The position numbers and the translations under genes are program-made. Under the pieces are notes generated by a model. That model worked only from the letters and a program-made list of their open reading frames with translations, was not told the origin of the DNA and made no database searches. Shown here piece after piece: positions 59,899-64,000 of a stretch of DNA of 64,000 bases (position 1 is its first letter; every line of letters starts with the position of its first letter). This stretch comes from Blautia hominis (GTDB taxonomy: Bacteria > Bacillota > Clostridia > Lachnospirales > Lachnospiraceae): positions 932,501 to 996,500 of the forward strand of contig NQOF01000001.1 of the NCBI GenBank assembly GCA_002270465.1, given 5' to 3'.

Positions 59899-60753
59899 TT
59901 ATTCTTTCACCGCACCTGCCGTCAGGCCGCCTACAATGTATTTCTGCAGGAAGACAAACAACAGGATGACCGGCAGTACTAAAATCGCTCCATATGCCAT
60001 GATACAGTTCCATTTTGTGCCGTATTTACTCTGGAATTTATAGATGTTGGCAGTCAATGGACGCATATCCGGTTTCACGTTAAATGTCATGGAGTATGCC
60101 AGGTCATTCCAGCCGCCCAGGAAGGATATGACCACAACCGTGATAACACCCGTCTTGATCGCCGGGATCATGATCTTGAAGAAGGACCGGAACACACCAC
60201 AGCCGTCAATCCTGGCAGCATCATCCAGGGACGTGGGCACACTCTTGAAATATGGCCTCAGGGTTACAACAATAAACGGTACCGATCCGGAAGCGATTGC
60301 CAGGGATGGGCCTAAGTAGGTTCCTAATAAATGCAGTTTGTTGAAGATCAAGTACATAGGTGTCAGCATAAGGGATGCGGGAAGCATCTGTGTTACAAGG
60401 AAAGTGAGCAGGAATACTTTTCTGCCCGGTACTTTATAACGCCCCATACCGTAAGCTGCCGGAATACCAAATACCAGCGAGATCACCATGGATAAAAATG
60501 CAATACAGATACTGTTCTTCAGGGATGACAAAAACTCTGCATCCTGGAAGTTTTTGATCCATGGCTCTAATGTGAAGGTGTGCGGATAATATGTCACCAG
60601 CTTGCCAAAAGATTCCGCGTCTGATTTAAACGACATTGCCAGGATCCAGTAGATTGGAAACAGGAACAGAATGGCAACGATAACCGCAATAACACAGTTG
60701 ATAATATTTTTTCTTTTCTCTTTGGAACTTGTTATTTTTACTTTTCCTGCCAT
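59899..60753 (-). CDS. CUT1 sugar ABC transporter permease (MalG type)
   Basis: A 284-residue permease with six helices and the EAA coupling loop (LDDAARIDGCGVFRSFFKIM). The N-terminus is short and basic (KVKITSSKEKRKN). It starts directly after the first permease gene, with AGGAGG placed inside the end of that gene; the frame extension to 60801 is not used. It works with the upstream permease and lipoprotein; the ATPase is missing from the window, as is usual where one MsmK-type ATPase serves many CUT1 importers. Confidence 0.93.
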   Translation of the reverse strand: MAGKVKITSSKEKRKNIINCVIAVIVAILFLFPIYWILAMSFKSDAESFGKLVTYYPHTFTLEPWIKNFQDAEFLSSLKNSICIAFLSMVISLVFGIPAAYGMGRYKVPGRKVFLLTFLVTQMLPASLMLTPMYLIFNKLHLLGTYLGPSLAIASGSVPFIVVTLRPYFKSVPTSLDDAARIDGCGVFRSFFKIMIPAIKTGVITVVVISFLGGWNDLAYSMTFNVKPDMRPLTANIYKFQSKYGTKWNCIMAYGAILVLPVILLFVFLQKYIVGGLTAGAVKE

Positions 60754-60754
60754 T

Positions 60755-61648
60755 CTAATCATCCTCCTTTGATATGAGCCGCAAGTAGAATAGTCCGACA
60801 ATGAACAGACATGCGAATAAAATGATCGCTGCTGTGGAACCTAAGGAAAATTCATACTGTTTGAAGGACAACGTATAAGCATAAGTACCGAGAACATCCG
60901 TCGAGTTCAAAGGTCCGCCGCTTGTCATGACAAACATCAGATCGAATGCTTTAAATGTATAAATAAAACCTAACATAAGCACAGATAAAATTGCCGGTTT
61001 CATAAGCGGAAGCGTGATATAAAGAAATCTCTGGATCGGGTTTGCACCGTCAACCTCCGCACTCTCATAAATCTCCGTTGAAATTCCTGTAAGACCCGAG
61101 GTCAGAAGCAGCATATTAAACGGAATACCAACCCAGCAGTTGACTGCAATGATAGCGATCATAGCCGTACTTCCATTGAGAAGCCATTCCACCGGAGCAT
61201 TGATCAGCCCTATCTTCATCAACAGATCATTGATCACACCGCTGGATACATCGAACATATTCTTGCCCAGCAAAGCCGTAACGGACATTGGCATCATATA
61301 TCCCACCAAGATCATACCACGGATCGGGCCGGCAAGTGTAAATTTCTTTGAGAAAAACAGTGCAAAAATAAATCCGATCGTAAACTGGACAACCAAACAT
61401 CCGATGGTAAAGATAAAAGTATTTTTGAATACCATCAAAAATGTTTCATTGTGAAATAATTCTATGTAGTTAGACAGGCCGACAAAGACATCCGTTCCGC
61501 CTTTGAAGGTTTTCACATTTACGTTCCTAAAACTGAGTACAAAGTTATAAACAAGCGGATATCCCAGAACAACCAGCATATAAATGAATCCCGGAAGGAT
61601 AAAGGTATAACCTTCTCTTCTCTTTTTCGCCGCCATGGACATTTTCAT
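60755..61648 (-). CDS. CUT1 sugar ABC transporter permease (MalF type)
   Basis: A 297-residue permease with six helices. YTFILPGFIYMLVVLGYPLV starts the first helix and EIYESAEVDGANPIQRFLYI is the EAA loop that contacts the ATPase. The ATG at 61648 follows AGAGGGG with eight-base spacing; a GTG nine bases earlier overlaps that site. It is preceded by the lipoprotein gene and a partial-terminator hairpin. Confidence 0.93.
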   Translation of the reverse strand: MKMSMAAKKRREGYTFILPGFIYMLVVLGYPLVYNFVLSFRNVNVKTFKGGTDVFVGLSNYIELFHNETFLMVFKNTFIFTIGCLVVQFTIGFIFALFFSKKFTLAGPIRGMILVGYMMPMSVTALLGKNMFDVSSGVINDLLMKIGLINAPVEWLLNGSTAMIAIIAVNCWVGIPFNMLLLTSGLTGISTEIYESAEVDGANPIQRFLYITLPLMKPAILSVLMLGFIYTFKAFDLMFVMTSGGPLNSTDVLGTYAYTLSFKQYEFSLGSTAAIILFACLFIVGLFYLRLISKEDD

Positions 61649-61690
61649 GGATTTCACCCCTCTTCCAAATTCCTATCAATTTCTTTTAAA

Positions 61691-61729
61691 AAGGTTTAAG
61701 ATGTATCGCTGTGATACACCTTAAACCTT
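61691..61729 (-). terminator. Hairpin between sugar-binding lipoprotein and permeases
   Basis: AAGGTTTAAG-G-TGTATC pairs with GATACA-T-CTTAAACCTT around a 5-base loop, followed by TTT. Partial stopping here would give more binding protein than permease, as is common in CUT1 operons. Confidence 0.7.
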
Positions 61730-61797
61730 GTCTTACAGTCAGCATCCAGACTTGTTGTAACCCTTCGGACATCTGAGCGGTTACAGCTTATTCTGTT

Positions 61798-63189
61798 TTA
61801 CTTCTGTACAGCAATAGGTGTTTCTTCCAAAATAGGTGAAATCGTTGCCTGCGCCTCTTTCAGTGCTTCTGCCGGGTCTTTGTCACCCAGTAAAGCTGCC
61901 TGCTCCGCTTTGTACAGTGCTTCGGAAATTGTAGGCCATGACTCGTGAGGTCCCCTTGCCACTGCAAATTCCATGGAATCGTTGAATACTTTGTATCTTT
62001 CATCTGCTGTCCAGAAATCTTTCAGCTCAACTGCGTCTGCACGAACTGGTAATTTGCCTGCGATCTCACACCAGTCTGCAGTGTTCTGTGCGGACTGCAT
62101 ATATTTCAGGAATTCAGCACATTCCTCCACATTCTCGGAACCGCTGCATACGCCGAAGTTCTCACCGCCGATAACTGTAGCCTGCTCCTCACCTTTTGGC
62201 ATCGGAGCATACTTGTATTCCCATGTCACATCCTCTTTATTATCTGTATCTAAGGTAGCGATCTGCCATGTACCGGATTCCAGCATGGCTGCTTTGCCTG
62301 CGATCCAGGCATTATAAGCATCGCCCTGTCCCCAGTTTACAGCTTCTTTACTCATATACCCGTCTTTTACCAGGTCACTTAAAAATGTCAGGGCATTTAC
62401 TGCCTTGTCGCTGGAGACATCTGTGATGTCTGCGCCTGCGCCATACAGCCACGGTATGAACTGGAATGTTCCCTCTTCGTTTGCGATGGCTGACATAGCA
62501 AATCCGTAAACTCCGTTTGCCTCGTCTGTGGTCTTTTCACAAGCTTCTTTGAACTCATCCCATGTTGTGGGCGGATTTTCAATGCCTGCGGCTTTCAGAA
62601 GATCCATGTTGCACAGCAGTGCCAGACAGTTTGAGTTATTGGGCAGTCCGTAATATTTTCCGTCCGCATCCATACAACTGCTCAGAGGTCCTTCATAGAA
62701 CTGGTCCAGATCAGACCATCCTTCCAGATACTCCGAGATATCTGCAAACACACCCAGAGAAATGTAGGAAGCCATATCCGGTGAATCCACCATTCCGATA
62801 TCGGGCAGCTCTCCTGATACAGCACCGATAGTATACTGTTTCATCAATTCGTCACGTGATACAAAAGTAGGTACAATGTAGATGTCACTCTGCTCCTCGT
62901 TGTATTTCTTTACAACTGCGTTTAAGGCGTCAGCCTCGTGCTCAAAATAATGCCAGAGGGTAACTTCTTTTCCGCCATTCGGTTCACCTATGTCTGCTGC
63001 GGTGGCTTCTGTTCCTGTTTCCGTCTCCGCCGCCCCGGTATCCGCATCGTCCGTGGTATCCTCTGCCCCGGTATCCGCACTGTCGGTTTTCGTGTCACCG
63101 CCTCCGGAACTGCCGCAGCCTGCGGTCATGGTCAGCACCATTGCAGATGTCATGGTCAACGCCAATGTCTTAACAACTTTCCTCTTCAT
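61798..63189 (-). CDS. Extracellular sugar-binding lipoprotein of the CUT1 transporter
   Basis: A 463-residue family 1 solute-binding protein. The lipoprotein signal runs to the lipobox TMTAGC (Cys near residue 25), followed by a Ser/Thr/Asp/Glu tether of about 45 residues. The ligand domain opens with EVTLWHYFEHEADALNAVVK and has PDIGMVDSPDMASYISLGVF and AAMLESGTWQIATL. AGGAGG precedes the ATG. It is the first gene of the sugar operon and would capture an oligosaccharide that the three GH31 enzymes then break down inside the cell. Confidence 0.93.
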   Translation of the reverse strand: MKRKVVKTLALTMTSAMVLTMTAGCGSSGGGDTKTDSADTGAEDTTDDADTGAAETETGTEATAADIGEPNGGKEVTLWHYFEHEADALNAVVKKYNEEQSDIYIVPTFVSRDELMKQYTIGAVSGELPDIGMVDSPDMASYISLGVFADISEYLEGWSDLDQFYEGPLSSCMDADGKYYGLPNNSNCLALLCNMDLLKAAGIENPPTTWDEFKEACEKTTDEANGVYGFAMSAIANEEGTFQFIPWLYGAGADITDVSSDKAVNALTFLSDLVKDGYMSKEAVNWGQGDAYNAWIAGKAAMLESGTWQIATLDTDNKEDVTWEYKYAPMPKGEEQATVIGGENFGVCSGSENVEECAEFLKYMQSAQNTADWCEIAGKLPVRADAVELKDFWTADERYKVFNDSMEFAVARGPHESWPTISEALYKAEQAALLGDKDPAEALKEAQATISPILEETPIAVQK

Positions 63190-63231
63190 TTTGTTTCCTC
63201 CTTTTGTTTTTTCGTTTCTTAGGATGTCATT

Positions 63232-63260
63232 ATTATAGCGTTTATATCATATTTCAAAAA
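63232..63260 (-). promoter_or_regulatory. Promoter of the sugar-utilisation operon
   Basis: A TATAAT -10 (63237-63232) is preceded at 17 bases by a poor -35 (TTTTTG). Such weak -35 boxes suit activation by an AraC-type regulator like the YesN homologue next door. An A/T-rich block (63270-63310) upstream could hold its site. Confidence 0.5.
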
Positions 63261-63387
63261 CCGACGCTTTTAATATGGGGATTAATTTTTTAGGGTATTT
63301 TTTTAATATCGGAGTAAAAAATTAATATTTATTATTTTCCCTTGTATATTTTGTACATCATATTCATATAATAACAGCATTTTACAC

Positions 63388-63419
63388 ACAAAAAAGCGAG
63401 ACATTATCGTCTCGCTTTT
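63388..63419 (-). terminator. Terminator of the response-regulator gene
   Basis: AAAAGCGAGA pairs with TCTCGCTTTT around an 8-base loop, then TTTGTG. The 5' arm lies within the last codons and the stop codon lies in the loop. Confidence 0.85.
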
Positions 63420-64000
63420 ATAAACTCCGTCACATTGACTCCAGTCTCTTCCTTAAAACATTTGTTGAAATACTTTGGGTCTGAAAATCCTACACTATAC
63501 AGCACTTCGTCCTTTGAAATTTCCCCTTCCAGCAGCAGCTCCTGGGCTTTCTCGATGCGGTACCTTCTGAGAAATCTGGAAAAATTCTCCCCCACGTCCC
63601 GGCTGAACAGATAACTGAAATATTCCGCACTGACTCCCAGGTCTGCAGCCAGGTCTTTCTGAGAGATCTTAGAGGCATAGGAACATTCTATAATATGCAT
63701 TGCCTTTAAGATCAGCGGGTGCGCGTTGGGGTATCTGCTTTTTAAATCCCTGTTCTCCTTATCCCAGGTAACGCTGCTGCATTCTTCCAGCCTGTGGATC
63801 ACGTCCTCTATATCTTCAGGTACCAGGGGTTTGACCAGATAATCCGTAACCCCCAGAGAGATTGCCTGCCTGGCAAGTTCAAACTCCTCATACGCACTGA
63901 TAATAACAAATTTTATCTTCATATCCTGGGCTCTGGCAGCCCTGATCAGCGATATTCCATCCATATAAGGCATTTTAATATCAGTAAAGACCACATCAGG
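63404..64000 (-). CDS. YesN-like response regulator with AraC DNA-binding domain (partial)
   Basis: A partial gene running off the right edge; 198 C-terminal residues are present. The frame is open to base 64000, and the GTG at 63994 is inside the receiver domain. The receiver has VFTDIKMPYMDGISLIRAAR (phospho-acceptor Asp) and VTDYLVKPL (conserved Lys). The C-terminal AraC domain has ISQKDLAADLGVSAEYFSYL and VGFSDPKYFNKCFKEETGVN. With YesL and the CUT1 operon next door, it probably activates sugar uptake when a YesM-like sensor kinase detects substrate. Confidence 0.93.
   Translation of the reverse strand, partial: PDVVFTDIKMPYMDGISLIRAARAQDMKIKFVIISAYEEFELARQAISLGVTDYLVKPLVPEDIEDVIHRLEECSSVTWDKENRDLKSRYPNAHPLILKAMHIIECSYASKISQKDLAADLGVSAEYFSYLFSRDVGENFSRFLRRYRIEKAQELLLEGEISKDEVLYSVGFSDPKYFNKCFKEETGVNVTEFIKARR

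Overview
The window looks like chromosomal DNA from a gut-type Lachnospiraceae bacterium (Clostridia, Blautia-like). This placement rests on a PolC-type replicative polymerase, a T-box leader, strong AGGAGG ribosome binding sites, the XpaC/TelA pair, the DUF5717/DUF5716 pair and the ispG-polC linkage. It is inference from gene content, not a database match. Most of the first 38 kb is on the minus strand.

Layout, left to right. 0-3.8 kb: a NhaC antiporter and the purine genes purB and purC. 3.8-9.4 kb: a three-gene operon of unknown function (very large DUF5717 protein, DUF5716 protein with a possible actin/Hsp70-like fold, TPR protein). 9.5-11.7 kb: a CobD/HisC-like aminotransferase and remnants of mobile-element cargo. 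12.1-16.6 kb: a complete folate operon, folC-folE-HD protein-folP-folBK, in which the HD gene is bracketed by two related repeats. 16.6-25.4 kb: a DUF4143 fragment, then xpaC, telA, ispG and polC. 25.5-29.3 kb: ilvE with a LysR regulator, then thyA-dfrA (which links back to folate) and a tiny ribbon-helix-helix ORF. 29.3-32.8 kb: a sodium-symporter gene behind a T-box leader whose specifier reads as Trp (UGG), a VanZ-family gene and birA. 32.8-38 kb: a nucleoside-type BMP lipoprotein ABC transporter. 38-41.1 kb: a lipase-like hydrolase, a ferredoxin, a cupin, a DUF554 membrane protein and the c-di-AMP receptor DarA.

41.4-43.8 kb: an overlapping ATPase/TOPRIM gene pair that looks like a phage-defence module, beside tRNA-Gly(GCC). 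43.8-46.9 kb: a serine-hydrolase-like protein that has lost its catalytic motifs and is fused to DUF302, diverging from an M20 amidohydrolase. 47-50.5 kb: a collagen-like repeat surface protein, a glycosyltransferase that may decorate it, and a nitroreductase. 50.6-52.6 kb: a GntR(YtrA)-ABC operon with a clear operator. 52.7-64 kb: a glycan-utilisation locus with three GH31 glycosidases, YesL, a CUT1 sugar transporter and a YesN-like response regulator that runs off the window.

The best candidates for something undescribed are the DUF5717/DUF5716/TPR operon, the ATPase-TOPRIM pair, the HD protein inside the folate operon and the dead-hydrolase/DUF302 fusion with its palindromic operator. All functions come from reading sequence by eye; no searches were run.
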